A DNA stretch of 64,000 bases from Brachypodium distachyon. Taxonomy: Eukaryota; Streptophyta; Magnoliopsida; Poales; Poaceae. A program made the position numbers and the translations under genes. Below are positions 1-10,391 of the stretch, in pieces (the stretch's first letter is position 1; every line of letters starts with the position of its first letter). A model generated the notes under the pieces. It searched no databases. It was given only the letters and a program-made list of their open reading frames with translations, and was not told the DNA's origin. The stretch lies in NCBI RefSeq assembly GCF_000005505.3, contig NC_016131.3:18001501-18065500 (forward strand), written 5' to 3'.

Positions 1-71
1 CTTCCCGGGAACCCGGGAACGGGGCCCACGCATCGCGCACCGGTGGTACCCCGGGTGCCACTGGTGCGACA
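1..71 (-). repeat. 3' LTR of element A, first 71 bp
   Basis: On the minus strand it starts TGTCGCACCAGTGGCAC at position 71 and matches the opening of the 5' LTR at 10391 with only a few differences. The remainder lies left of the window. Confidence 0.85.
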
Positions 72-85
72 GTAGCCCCCAGGCA
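72..85 (-). other. polypurine tract of element A
   Basis: Read on the minus strand this is a G-run followed by CTAC and then the LTR start TGTCG. Element B has the same arrangement at 17898-17910, which supports it as the plus-strand priming site. Confidence 0.7.
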
Positions 86-258
86 TGGGCTGGCATCACC
101 TGTTCCCGGAAGGGTCTCCCCCTGGTCGGTTGCCGGGCTACGCCCTTAACCGACGCGTGGGCCCCGATCAGTCGCGGGCCCATGTCCCTTCGCTGCCCCG
201 TGTACGGCGCCGTTACAAGCGGAACAGTGGACGCGGATCTCCGCCCTAACTCCCCCCC

Positions 259-266
259 CTAAATAG
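259..266 (+). promoter_or_regulatory. possible TATA-like box for the antisense gene of element A
   Basis: CTAAATAG lies about 210 bp upstream of ATG 475. Element B has AATAAATA at a comparable position (about 17597-17606, minus strand) upstream of its antisense gene. The match is weak. Confidence 0.35.
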
Positions 267-474
267 GGTAGTTAAGGCCACTCCGCGCATTACTCCCAGT
301 GATTAGGAGTTATCCCCGCGCACCCGTAGGGTACGGAACCGGCCGTTACCAAACGGCCGGGTGTCATAAAGCCTCCACTGTTGCCAAATGGGGAACAACA
401 CTCTGCCCCTTCGCCTCCATCCTCTTCCGCACCTCGCATCCCTGCGCTTCTGCTAGCTTCCGCTCTCGCTTCCG

Positions 475-3400
475 ATGGCACCCCCCACCACCAGGAAGGG
501 GAAGGAGGTTCAAACCTCGAAGAAGGCCGCGACAAGCAAGACCAAGGCGGTGATCAAAGCGGTCGCCGCCAAGGACCAGAAGAGGCGGGAGATGCGCGCT
601 ACAGTCGCCTTCTTCCGCCCGGCTATAACGGCAAGGCGCTGGGGAAGCTCCGGCACGCTGTCGCCTCCAGCTTCAACGAGCATGGGGAGACGGAGATATT
701 CCCGGCGGGCGCTGAGCACCAGGACAACGATTTCCGGGTGTTGGTGCGCTTCCTCCTCTGCGGCATGGTGCCGCCCTTCTCTCTGTTCCTCCACGCACTG
801 ATGGAGTCTTATCAGTTGCGGGTGGCACAGCTCCACCGCACCTCGCTATTCCTCCTCGCCACCTTCCAGTTCCTCTGCGAGGCGTTCGTGGGGGTGATGC
901 CGTCAGTGGGGCTCTTCCGCCACTACTTCTACCTGCGCATCGACAACGTGAAGGCGATGTCGTCAGGGGTGGTCTTCCGCTCCTGCGACCAGATGAAGTC
1001 TGAGTTCATTGTCCGGTCAGGGAAGAAAATTGAAAAAGAGTGGCGGGGCGATTGGTGCTGGGTCCGAGTGGAAGACCCCCAGGAGTTCATCCAGTCGCCG
1101 ACGGAGTTGCCGGTACCCCAGAACGGCTGGCAGGACAGGTACCACCGCGACGCCGACCTTTCCCCCATCGTGGAGAAGATCAAGGCGCTGCGGCTGGTGG
1201 GGCTCACCGATGTGGACGTGGCACGCACCTTCGTCCATCGACGCATTGCCCCGCTGCAGCTACGTTCCCGGCCCGCGTGGATGTACACAGGTTCCGGGGA
1301 CAGGACACGCCTCCAGGCGGACAGCATGGACTTGGAGACCCTCAGGACATGGGTGAGGGGGATCTCCAGCGAGATCTTCCAATCGACGGAGTTCCCGTCG
1401 GGGGTTTCCTCTTTTCACGCCAGCGTCAAGGCGCTCAGCGACATCGTCGGCGCCTTCCCGCCCTGCAACGAGTGGGGGTTGATGGACGGCACCCCCACCC
1501 GGGTCCCGCACGCTCCCTCGCAAGCACCCCGCGAGAAGCAGGTGCTCGAGGAGAGTGGGGGCAGATCAGATCCCAGCTAGCCCTCCCTCCAGTCGCTGGA
1601 CGCCGAGGTGGGCCAGGCGGCTGCGTCCCCAGAGGTCGTCGCCGTGGAGGACGACGACGAGGAAAGCAGCGACAGCGCGCCCTGGATCGTGAGAAGATCG
1701 AGGGCGTTTGCAGCGGTCGCGGCTACCTCCTCGACGGCAACGTCCGCCCCGGCAGCGGCCACCAACCTCGCGGCGGCGGCCGCTTCGGGGGCGCCCGTCG
1801 GCATCTCGACGGCAGCGGCGGCAACAGGGGCCGCGGGTGTCTCGGCGGCGGCCTCTACCTTGGTGGCAGCCGCCAGCACCGCGGCGGGAACCGGTCCCGG
1901 GGGGCCCGCCGATACCCGGGCAGCGCTCGCGGCCGCGGGGGTCACCGGCGCCCCGGCAACGGCCTTCTCTCCGGTAGCGGGGGCCTCCGCGAGTCCAGCT
2001 CCCGGCGCCGTGGCGGCCTCCCCGTCGACACCCGGAGCTCTCCGGGTCACGACGACTCCGAGGGCGCCCACGGCACCGCCCGCTCGGGGGGTCTTCCGGG
2101 GCTTCGTGCTCCGGCGTAACCCCCCGAAGTCTTCCTCGCCGGCGGGTACCAGCAAAAGGACGAGGAGCGACTCCCCGCCCGGTACACCCCGCAAGAGGAC
2201 GCGCGCCGACACCAGCGGTGCCGCCGACCCCACCGCCGCAGGGGCCGGCAGCAACACGGGCGTGTCCCTTAGCGACCCAGCCCCAACGTAGGTAGGGCCG
2301 GTAGCCGGTATGTCCTCGTTATTCCTCTACAATTGCAATTTTCGTTAGCCGAATTTATGAACATACCTTTTTACTGCAGTGGGTGGCAGCTCGCCTGCGG
2401 CGAGCCTCTTGGATGCTTCCACCAGCGCAGGCGAGGCAGGGGAGGCTCCGCAAGGTAACTACCGTGGCACCCTTGTCCTTCTTCAATAGCGCCATCACTC
2501 GCTGATCTTCATGCTTTTCGTTGTTGCAGGCACAAGTGCGCCCATGCCCGGAACAGGCGCGGCCGGGGTCGATCCAGACCCGGTCGTCGAGGTCGTGGGG
2601 GCGGAGGTGGAGCCGGAACCGGCACGTACATCCAGTCCCGCTGCGGCGGACTCAGCGGCAGCAAGGGGCATTGCCGCCGCCGTGACGGCAGCGCCCAGCG
2701 ACGTGCCCGTAGGCGCGGGCGCGTCCGGTGCAGGCTCGCCTGCCGCCCAGCAGGGGGCAACCCCCGCCAGGAGCAGGGAAGCTTCTCCAGCCAGGGGTCC
2801 TCGGGCGCAGGCGCAGGGGAGGTTGCCGGGGGAGGACAGCAAGGCTCCCGGGAGCAGGCTAGCGACCCGGCGCACAACCCCTCACCTGCAGCAGGGGCCT
2901 CATCGTCCTCGGTGGCGCTTCCCGGCACCGACCTCGGCACCCTCGCTGGGGTCGCTTGGAACCCCCTTACCTGAGATTCGAGTGTCTTCGAGCGGGGGCA
3001 CCGGTTCCTGGACGCCGTCAGGGACCAGCAACTGGCTTTCGTCACCTCCTTCAACGAGGTGAGGGAGCGCCACACCGCCGCCAAGAATCAACTCAGCGAA
3101 GTGCGGGAGGCCGTGGAGAGAGAATGGTGCGAACTGTCTCGGCTGCGCGAGGAGACGCGCCTCGCGGAAGAGGAGGCGCGACTGGCCCGGCAAGCCCTGG
3201 AGGACGCCCGGGAGCCGGTGGTCCCGGAGGCCGAGCTCCACCGACAACTGGAGGCCCAACGCGTGGAACTCCAAGGGAAGCTCGACTCGATGTCGGCCAC
3301 CCTCGAGGTGACCAGGAAGGAACATGCCGAGGTGGTCGCGGTGGCCCAGGCCTGGCTTGACGAGAAGAGTGTCCTGATCGCCAATTACCACGGCGAAATC

Positions 3401-4084
3401 CAAGGCCTCCGCGTCATGCTGGAGGTGCAGGTCAAGGCTGCTGAGGATGCGGCGAGAGCGGCGGCTCGGCACGAGGCCGAGCTCAACTCCGCCAAAGACA
3501 GAGCGGCCAGGCTCGAGGCCGAACTGGCCGCCGTCCGGGGGGAGCTCGTCAAGGCCGGCGAGGACAACGCGGCCATGGCCGCAGAGCTCGTGAGGCTGGA
3601 GGGCCTCGTCGGCAAGGCCAAGAAGGTCGCGCATGACGCCTGACTCCATCACGGCACGCTGATCGGGCAGCGGCAGCTCGAGACGGAGAAGCTGACGAAA
3701 ATCGCCCAGTCGCTGTGCAACCTGCTGCCCAAGTTTGAGCTGCAGGCGGCAGAGGTGGACGACACGGACGTCACGACGCTGATCCCCTTCTTCTCCGACT
3801 TGGTGGGGAAGCTCGAGGCACTCGATGTCTGGATCGCCAAGTACGGCGCCAACGAAGTCGCCAACTGCGCTCGGGAGGTTGCCGGGACAATCCTCCCGCG
3901 GATTCACCTCTGGGACCCGGAGTTTCCCTTCGAGTCCTTGCTGGATGCTTGGTCCGACAGTGAGGACGAGCCCACGCACACCCAAGCAGTGCGCGAGTTC
4001 GTCGACGAAGTCGTTGAGCGAATGCAGATGAAGCCGGAGCCTGATCTCCCCGCCGACCCCCCGGCCGAAGACGGTGACAACTAG
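475..4084 (+). pseudogene. antisense gene of element A: putative gypsy-type transposon domain plus coiled coil
   Basis: This gene runs opposite to gag-pol. ATG 475 opens a basic Lys-rich leader; one frameshift near 620 is needed to enter the long frame 621-1580. That frame carries the domain known in Pfam as putative gypsy-type transposon, with motifs MVPPFSLFLHALMES and GLFRHYFYLRI. A TAG at 1578 interrupts an Ala/Pro-rich spacer (1608-2287). Two short introns fit GT-AG rules: about 2288-2379 and 2455-2529. A heptad-rich coiled-coil segment follows (about 3059-3643). After another break comes a conserved acidic C-terminal block (3755-4084, LDAWSDSEDE). Element B has the same gene with introns at equivalent places. 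The protein's function is unknown; despite the Pfam name there is no evidence it is a transposase. This copy is dead from at least three lesions. Confidence 0.75.
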
Positions 4085-4242
4085 TTGCCACAGCCCCCAG
4101 CCGTGCTCGTTGCTCCCTCTGTATCTTGCTTTGTTTGCTTTTCCTGCAAGTATGGCTTTTAGCGCCGTTTGAACAATCACCTTTTGATTAGTCCATGTAA
4201 TCATTAGGCACTTAGTCAATCAAGCTTGTTAATTTGCTCAAT

Positions 4243-4840
4243 TTTTGTCTCTTGTTCCCGAGGCTGCCTCGCGGGGTGGTTCCCTTAGCCTTCGCGTGTT
4301 GTGCCCTATGTTGTCGAGGGCTCGCACGCTCCACCCTTGACCAGACCAGGGACCCAGGACGGACCCACAGTGCCGACCTGGGGTCAAGCGGTAGGCGGCG
4401 AGCCACTCCACTTGCGGGGTAACTACTCCAAGCCATGCCCTCCCGGGACGGACCCGGAAGCCACACGGGGAGCGCACTCCCCCCGCAAGCGTCCTCCTCA
4501 CACCCAGGCCACGTGCAAGTTCCGGGATCACACATGGCGAAGCAGCTTTCAACTCTTAGTTAAGTAAATTTTTCAATCATGTTCGTTGTTCCCGGTGCTG
4601 TCTAGCAGGGTGGCCCTTTTAACCTTTGAGTATTTTGCCTTGTGTTGCGGGGGACTCACGCGCGCCTCACCCTTGACCAGACCAGGGACCCGAGACGGAC
4701 CCGCGGTGCCGACCTGGGGCCAAGCGGTAGCGGGGAGCCACTCCACTTGCAGGGTAACTGCTCCAAGCTGTGCTCCTCCGGGACGGACCCGGAAGCCACA
4801 CGGGGAGCGCACTCCCCCCGCAAGTGTCCTTTTAACACTC
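4243..4840. repeat. two diverged direct copies (~270 bp) in the 3' region of element A
   Basis: Copy 1 at about 4243-4515 and copy 2 at about 4583-4838 share the block with TTGACCAGACCAGGGACCC, then GCCGACCTGGGG, CCACTCCACTTGC and CCACACGGGGAGCGCACTC. Element B carries one related copy in opposite orientation at about 13690-13990, as expected because the two elements lie on opposite strands. Confidence 0.8.
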
Positions 4841-5187
4841 CAGCTACGCACGGGATTTCTTAGCGAGTTTAGCGTTCATGCCCAGACACTTAGCTTTTCC
4901 GTTCGGTCCAATGCCTCGTGACGCTCGGCGGTAAAGTGCAGCCGGGGCACTGCCTCGGTAGGAGCCCACCTTGGGTACCTGTTCAAGAGAAACGATCTTT
5001 GAGGGATGCGGCAGGAGCGCGGGGGCAGGATCGCCGTCAGCGGCAACCGCCGCCGACGATGCTACCACCACGCTCACGCGGCAACCCTCGCCTTCAGGGA
5101 CGGGCCCTGGCTTTCAGGGAGGAACCCCGGACCTTCAAGGAGGAACCCTGGCCTAAGGGGACTCTGCCCCGGGAGCGGCCGCAAGAC

Positions 5188-5259
5188 GGCTATAATGTCC
5201 TCGCCGCTAGCTGCGCCCCACCCCGAACGGCGGGCACGGGTGGCGAGGAAGTTATAGCC
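5188..5259. repeat. 18-bp inverted repeat (hairpin)
   Basis: The arms GGCTATAATGTCCTCGCC (5188-5205) and GGCGAGGAAGTTATAGCC (5242-5259) pair with two mismatches around a ~36-nt loop. It lies in the non-coding 3' region of element A. No function can be assigned. Confidence 0.6.
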
Positions 5260-5489
5260 TCCCGGCGACAGCCCCCGCAACTGGGGAGACCTGGTTTTTT
5301 TTTTTTGGTGAGCTCGTCCCAAGGGATGTGACAGCCCTTGTTGCCCGGGAGCAGAACTGCTCGAGGGCCGCGACAGGGACGCGGTGATGGGCCGGAACGG
5401 GCGGCGGGCGCCAGCACCGGCGCCACCACAGCGTCCTCGCAACGACCCGCGCCCGAAAAAAGGCTCTCTCAAAGGGAATGCGGCCGGGT

Positions 5490-5890
5490 CTCTATGATAG
5501 TGCACCCGTCGGCACAAGGCACGGATGGCATGCACTACCATAGAGTCTCCGCAGCAGCCCCTGCTCCTTGCGGAGGTGTCCTATGGAGGGGGGCGGCAAG
5601 GGTACTGCGGCAATGCACCCCGTCAGCGCCGGATGTTGATGGGATGCACCACCACAGTGCCTCCACAGCGACCCTCGCCTAGGAGCCGCCCACTTGAGGA
5701 AGTGCGGCAGGGGCACAACGGCAGTGCACCCGTCGGCGCGGGACGCCGATGGCATGCACTACCATCGTGCCTCTGGGGCGTCCCTTGGGGCGGGCTCGAT
5801 GGGGTGATGCAGCAGGGGCGTGATGGCAGCGCACCCGCCGGCGCTAAGCACCGACGGGAAGCACCACCTCCGCACCTCCGTAGCACCACC
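5490..5890. repeat. ~110-bp tandem repeats in the 3' region of element A
   Basis: Four diverged units are anchored by GCACCC(G)TCGGCGC-like cores at 5502, 5615, 5726 and 5831 (spacings 113, 111 and 105). Each is followed by GATGGCATGCACTACCA-like sequence. Element B has two units of the same repeat in the reverse orientation (13412 and 13521, spacing 109). Confidence 0.75.
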
Positions 5891-5948
5891 CGCCTTAACG
5901 GCCCCAAACCCGGCTTCACTCTGAGCCGTTCCATGGTTGGGGCGTGCC

Positions 5949-5955
5949 TTTTATA
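5949..5955 (-). promoter_or_regulatory. internal TATA box downstream of pol, element A
   Basis: On the minus strand the sequence reads CGCCTATAAAAGGCACG, followed about 15 bases later by GGAACGGCTCAGAGTGAAGCC. Element B has GCCTATAAAAAAGCATGG followed by GGAGCAACTCAGAGCAAAGCC at 13324-13366. Conservation in both copies suggests a sense-strand promoter just before the tandem repeats. Confidence 0.5.
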
Positions 5956-6165
5956 GGCGCGGGAGGGGGGTTTGCCACCGCGCGCGACGGACCTGCGCAG
6001 CACTCGTGGCGCCCTTCCCTCGAACGCGGCGCAGTTTCCGCCGCCATGTTTACCAGGCAACCGAGGCACACGTGGCGACAACCTGCAGAGTCAGAAGCCT
6101 CGGAGTGTGGTGACCCCTTGTGTTGCGGTCCTCCCGCACCACAAGGCACTAGTGTATGGTGCCTC

Positions 6166-8346
6166 ACCTTTGACCGCCATCTTGATTTGATGGTAGTCGG
6201 AAAATGCATCCAGAAAATTCAGCAAGTCACAACCAGCGGTAGAATCAACTATCTGGTCGATACGGGGTACAGGGAAGGGATCCTTGGGGCATGCACGATT
6301 AAGATCAGTAAAATCTACGCACATGCGAAGCTTATTCCCTACTTTAGGCACTACTACAGGGTTAGCCAGCCAAGTGGGGTACAGAACTTCCCTGATTGCC
6401 CCGGCAGCCTGGAGCTTGCCCATCTCTTGCTTGATGAAATCCTTACGCTCTTGGGCTTGCCGCCGGATCTTCTGCGTGACGGGGTGCGCATCCAGGCGCA
6501 CCGCGAGCCGATGCTCAATCACCTCCCTGGGGACTCCGGGAAGGTCCGACGGTTGCCAGGCGAACACGTCGGCGTTGTCCCGGAGGAAGGTGATGAGGGC
6601 GCTTTCCTATTCGGCGGCAAGGTTCGCACCGACGGTAATGGTGCGCTCCTTGTCGCCGGCTTGGAGGGGCAGCTTCTTCACTTTGGCGGCCTCCTCCCGG
6701 AGCCCCTGCCCCATGCCAGGGCGCGAGCTCGAGCCTGCGCCTCCCCCGGCAAGCTCTTGTAGGGTAGCACGGGCCTTCTTCGTTGCCGGGACATCGCCCG
6801 GCAAGCCGTCGTCCTCGACAACATCCTCGTCGCCGGCGTCGGTAGCGGCAGCAGTCCGGACGACTTCGCCCACGCACCAGCCCGCGTCCTTGAGGTCGCA
6901 CCTGATGAAGAGGACTCCATAGACGGACGGCATCTTCATCATGCCATAGGCGCAATGCGTACCCGCCATAAACTTGATCAGCGCTGGCCGACCAAGGATC
7001 CCGTTATAGCGCAACGGGGTATGCGTCACGTCGAACACTATGTGCTCGGTCCTGAACGCTTCCCGGGACCCGAAGGTGACCGGCAGCGTGATGCGTCCCA
7101 GCGGGCGCACGATGCCGGGGTTCACCCCCGGAAATGGTTCGGTGGGCTTCAGCTGCTCCATCGGCAGCTGGAGCTTTTCCACCAACCTGGCGGACAGGAG
7201 GTTAAGCCCCGTTCCGTTGTCCACCAGCATCTTGGTCACCGTCATATTGCTAATGATCGACGAGACGACGAAGGGTATTACCCCTGAACCCAACTGTCGT
7301 GCTGGGTGGTCGGCGGCGCTGAAGGTGACCGGCACGTGCGACCACCTCAGCGGCTGTTGCGGCTCCGCATCCGGCAACAGCGCGCACAAGTCGCGAGTGA
7401 GACGTTTCACCGTGGCGTGGGATGAGAGAGCGTAGGCTCCCCCATGGATGCAGGCGACACCACGAGGCTCCTGGAAGCCTGGTTCGTCGCCGCCGGTATA
7501 GTCGGACTCGCGCTGCTCCTCAGCGCGCGCCCTGACGTGTCCCTGGGGAGGGCGTTCCTGACCAGCGCGCGGCTGGCCGCGATCCCCTTGGGGTTCATCC
7601 TTGCTGGCTCCGCCGCCGGCAGGCCTTGGCCCCGCTCGAGGTTCGTTCGGGCAATCTCGGGAGAGGTGCCCGATGTCGCCACAATTGAAGCAGGCGCCGG
7701 CGGCACGGCGCTCCTCGTGGCGCTTCTCCCGCCGCTGCTTGATCCCCTGCAGAAAGCGACAATTCTGCGCGTCGTGGGTGGAGTTGCTGTGGATGGGGCA
7801 GCGGGGCGCGTCACCCTGCTTCCCGCCAGACCCTCCACCCGGCGAGGCCTTCTTCGCGGGCCTCGTGGCAGGAGCCCCCGAGTCCGGAGCGAGGACCTGT
7901 TTCCCGCTGCGCTTGCGGGAACCCTTCTTCTGCGAGCCCTCCCCAGGGCTCGCGGCAGCCTGGGCTGCTAGCTCGGGTGCTAAGCGCCCTTCCTCGGCCA
8001 TGGAGCGTTTGTGCGCCTGGGCGTACAAGTCCTGCGTCGTCCGGATCCGATGCGTGCTTAACTTCTCGCGCATCTTGGGATCGCGGACGTTGATGGCGAA
8101 GGTGTTGATGATGGCGGCCGCTTCCGCCTCCGGGATGGAATAGGAGAGGTTGGAGAAACGGTTGATGAAGGCCCGCAACGTCTCTCCCGGTTTCTGCACG
8201 ATAGTGTGCAGCTCCGCTATGGTTCCCAGGCGCTTATAGCCGCCCTGGAACGCGCTCACGAACTGCTCGCGCAGGTCCGCGCAAGTGGCGACGGACCCGG
8301 CGGGCAGGTTGAGCAACCAGGTTCGCGCCGATCCATTTAGGACCAT
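6166..8346 (-). pseudogene. gag C-terminus, protease and 5' part of RT, element A
   Basis: The frame opens with the gag core (GSARTWLLNLPAG near 8330). It contains a CCHC zinc knuckle CFNCGDIGHLSRDC for RNA binding. An aspartic-protease-like segment follows (LVDNGTGLNLLSARL; the expected D-[ST/G]-G position reads D-N-G). A TAG at 6607-6609 interrupts the frame and RT continues in the same frame with VVVPKVGNKLRMCVDF and LDAFSDYHQIKMAV. Homology stops near 6165, where unrelated sequence begins, so the YxDD catalytic block, RNase H and integrase are missing. The upstream gag half is in another frame (8337-9296), joined by one frameshift near 8340. Confidence 0.8.
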
Positions 8347-9296
8347 TGGGACCAGTTTGCCCTGACCTTGTCGTCGGCGCCGATGGCATGCATGCCCAAC
8401 GTGTAGGTCAGGAGGAAATCCTTGGGGTTAGCGGTCCCGTCGTACGTACCGAGCGCAGGCGCTCTGAACTTACGGGGCCACGTCACCCGCCGCAGCTTGC
8501 GCGTGAACCCAGTGGAGCCGTCCTCGGGGCCCATGGGAGCGTCTTCCTGCTCTTGGGGGCGCTGGTGCTCCACCTTGCGCCTGCGCCGGCGCTCCAAACG
8601 CTGGCGCAAATCCTCCTGCTGGTGGGCATTCAAGATGCCACGCGCATCGCCCCCTGGAACGGTGGGCGATGAGTTCGAGGACCCCTCCAGGCCCCCGTCT
8701 CCTTGGCCTCGCTGAGGAGGGGGAGGGTTCTGCCCGTGGCCGGAGCCTACCGGGGCGCCCTCGCCTTGCGGCTGCTGGGCGGCCAGGGCGAGAAGCGCTT
8801 CCAACTCCTCGCCCCACGTCTCGTGCGCTGGCGTGCTCTGCTGCGGCTCGTACCGCACCATGACGCGCGCGGCGATGATGGCTTCAGCCGGGGTTCGCAC
8901 GGGGGGCAGTCGGTTTCCTGAACGGCTGCTTCCTGCCCTGGCCCCGGACGCCTCCGGGTGTGCAGGGTGTGAACCCCCAGGGGTTGCCCGTGACGCGGTG
9001 TGCTCCTGGTGCCGCTGCCGCGGGGCGTCCTCGGGCCGCGACTCAACCCGTTGGCTGGCCCGGGCGATGCCGTGCGTGCTCGCCCGACTGACCCCGGCAC
9101 TGGGGGCAGCCGGTCCCTTCGGCCGATTGTCGGTCAACGGCCGAGGACGCGGTGGAGGCAGCTGTGTTTGCTGCACCCTCGAGGGCTCGGGGTTCTCCTG
9201 AGTCCACGACTCGGGTCGCACGTCGCGCGACCACGTGTGTGCCGCTGGGGCCTCACGCGGGTCTATGCGTGAGTCACCAGCCCGCTTGGGGGGCAT
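8337..9296 (-). pseudogene. gag N-terminal half, element A
   Basis: The likely start is the ATG at 9296 (MPPKRAGDSRIDPREAP), about 90 bp after the primer-binding site. The longer upstream extension would begin inside the LTR and is not credible. The product is rich in Pro, Arg and Gln, then enters the retrotransposon gag core (LGTYDGTANPKDFLLTYTL). The frame ends at 8337 just where the next frame (8346 and down) picks up the same domain, so a single-base frameshift separates the two halves of gag. Confidence 0.75.
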
Positions 9297-9385
9297 GGTG
9301 ACTAGACTCGTCGGCGAAGAAGAGCGAAGCCGGCGCCGATGGAAACTCTCCTGCCGACGATCTCTGGCGTTGTCCACTCCCGTGC

Positions 9386-9403
9386 CCCCTACCAGACGCG
9401 CCA
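9386..9403 (-). other. primer-binding site, element A
   Basis: TGGCGCGTCTGGTAGGGG on the minus strand begins two bases after the LTR end. It has the TGG start expected of a tRNA-complementary primer site. I did not assign the tRNA. Confidence 0.75.
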
Positions 9404-9405
9404 GA

Positions 9406-10391
9406 TGTCGTCGCTCGGTGCTCCCTTTTAGGTTCGGTAGGGGCGTCTGGGGCATAGACCTGACGATCACCGGCACGGCCGATGGGGCCCTGTGGGGCCA
9501 GCGAGACGAAGTGCTAAGGGTGCGCGCTAATCTAAGAACAGTTGCACGCACGTTTTTACCCAGGTTCGGGCCACCCGGAGGTGTAAAACCCTACGTCCTG
9601 CTTGTCTGAGCTGATATTGATTGCGGATCAAATGCTTACAAGTTGCCAGGCAAGCTCCCGGGCTTTCTCTCAGTGGCTAGGTGCTCCTCACTATTCTCCG
9701 CTGGCTGTCTACTGGAGCCAACTAAGCTCCTACCGAGCGAACTGAGAGAACTTGCTGAGCCGAGCCAGAGAACAATGCGGAACCGAGCAACTGTCCAACC
9801 CCCTGACCGTTGGCATGGGTCCTCCTTTTATACTCAAGGGGATGCCACAGGCGCCATGGTGCATGGGCTACAAGTGTCTAACGGGGAGGCATACAACTCC
9901 CCCCGGTGAGCTGGTGGCGTGCATGGGTGCCACCTTCGCTGCTAGGGCCCTAAAACCCTAGGGTAGGACTGGACAACCACTGTTCCTTTGATCGGACGGG
10001 TAACTACCCGTCGGTCGGCTCGTTTACCGAGCCGTGCGCCTTACTCCTTGCCTTGGTGGGATCGCGCGTCCCGCGCCCGCCACGCGCCCGCGTGGCGCTG
10101 TCCACTGGGCCCCACGCCCGAGGCGGGGGCACGCGCCCGGGAACCCCCAATCCTAGTAAGTCGACCCCGGGAAGCACCCGGGCCCAACGCACCCGGGAAC
10201 CCCCTCCCGGGAAGCAGCTTCCCGGGAGGTGCCCAGGCGGGAATATTCCCCGAAGCCCCGCGAGCCCCTTTCGGGCTGGTAGCTTGCCGGGGAGCTCATA
10301 GACGCTCCCCGGGATGAGACCTTCTCGGGAACCCGGGAACGGGGCCCACGCGTCGCGCAGTGGTGGTACCCCGGGTGCCACTGGTGCGACA
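9406..10391 (-). repeat. 5' LTR of element A (986 bp)
   Basis: In element orientation it starts TGTCGCACCAGTGG (10391) and ends CGACGACA (9406), with TG..CA termini and short terminal inverted repeats. A TATA box (AGTATAAAAGGAGG) lies at 9821-9834 on the minus strand, matching the TATA context in the element B LTR. Segments rich in CCCGGGAA(G) repeats lie near its upstream end. Confidence 0.85.

Larger units (their letters stand above)
1..10391 (-). mobile_element. Ty3/gypsy LTR retrotransposon A (partial, decayed)
   Basis: Read on the minus strand the order is 5' LTR (10391-9406), primer-binding site, gag, protease, start of RT, a break near 6165, a repeat-rich 3' region, an antisense gene, a polypurine tract and the first 71 bp of the 3' LTR, which runs off the left edge. 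The LTR opening at 71 and at 10391 is nearly identical, which fixes the pairing. The break removes the rest of RT, RNase H and integrase, so the copy cannot move on its own. Gene order, RT motif and the antisense ORF suggest the Tat-like gypsy lineage (inference). It sits inside the RT/RNase H region of element B, so it is the younger insertion. The left target duplication is outside the window; the candidate right copy would be the five bases after 10391. Confidence 0.85.

Noticed and set aside
475..1580. Calling the antisense domain a real transposase because of its Pfam-style name
   Set aside because: No catalytic residues or terminal repeats support transposase activity; the name reflects where the domain occurs.
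1040..2119. Long Gly/Arg-rich ORF on the plus strand overlapping the antisense gene of element A
   Set aside because: A different frame of GC-rich sequence; composition is the shadow of the Ala/Pro-rich frame and there are no motifs.
2900..4219. 439-codon minus-strand ORF opposite the coiled-coil part of element A's antisense gene
   Set aside because: It mirrors a codon-biased coiled-coil gene on the other strand; no domain, and the plus frame has a counterpart in element B.
5490..6081. Several ORFs of 80-150 codons across the 110-bp repeats of element A
   Set aside because: Translations of tandem repeats in all frames; no start context or conservation with element B.
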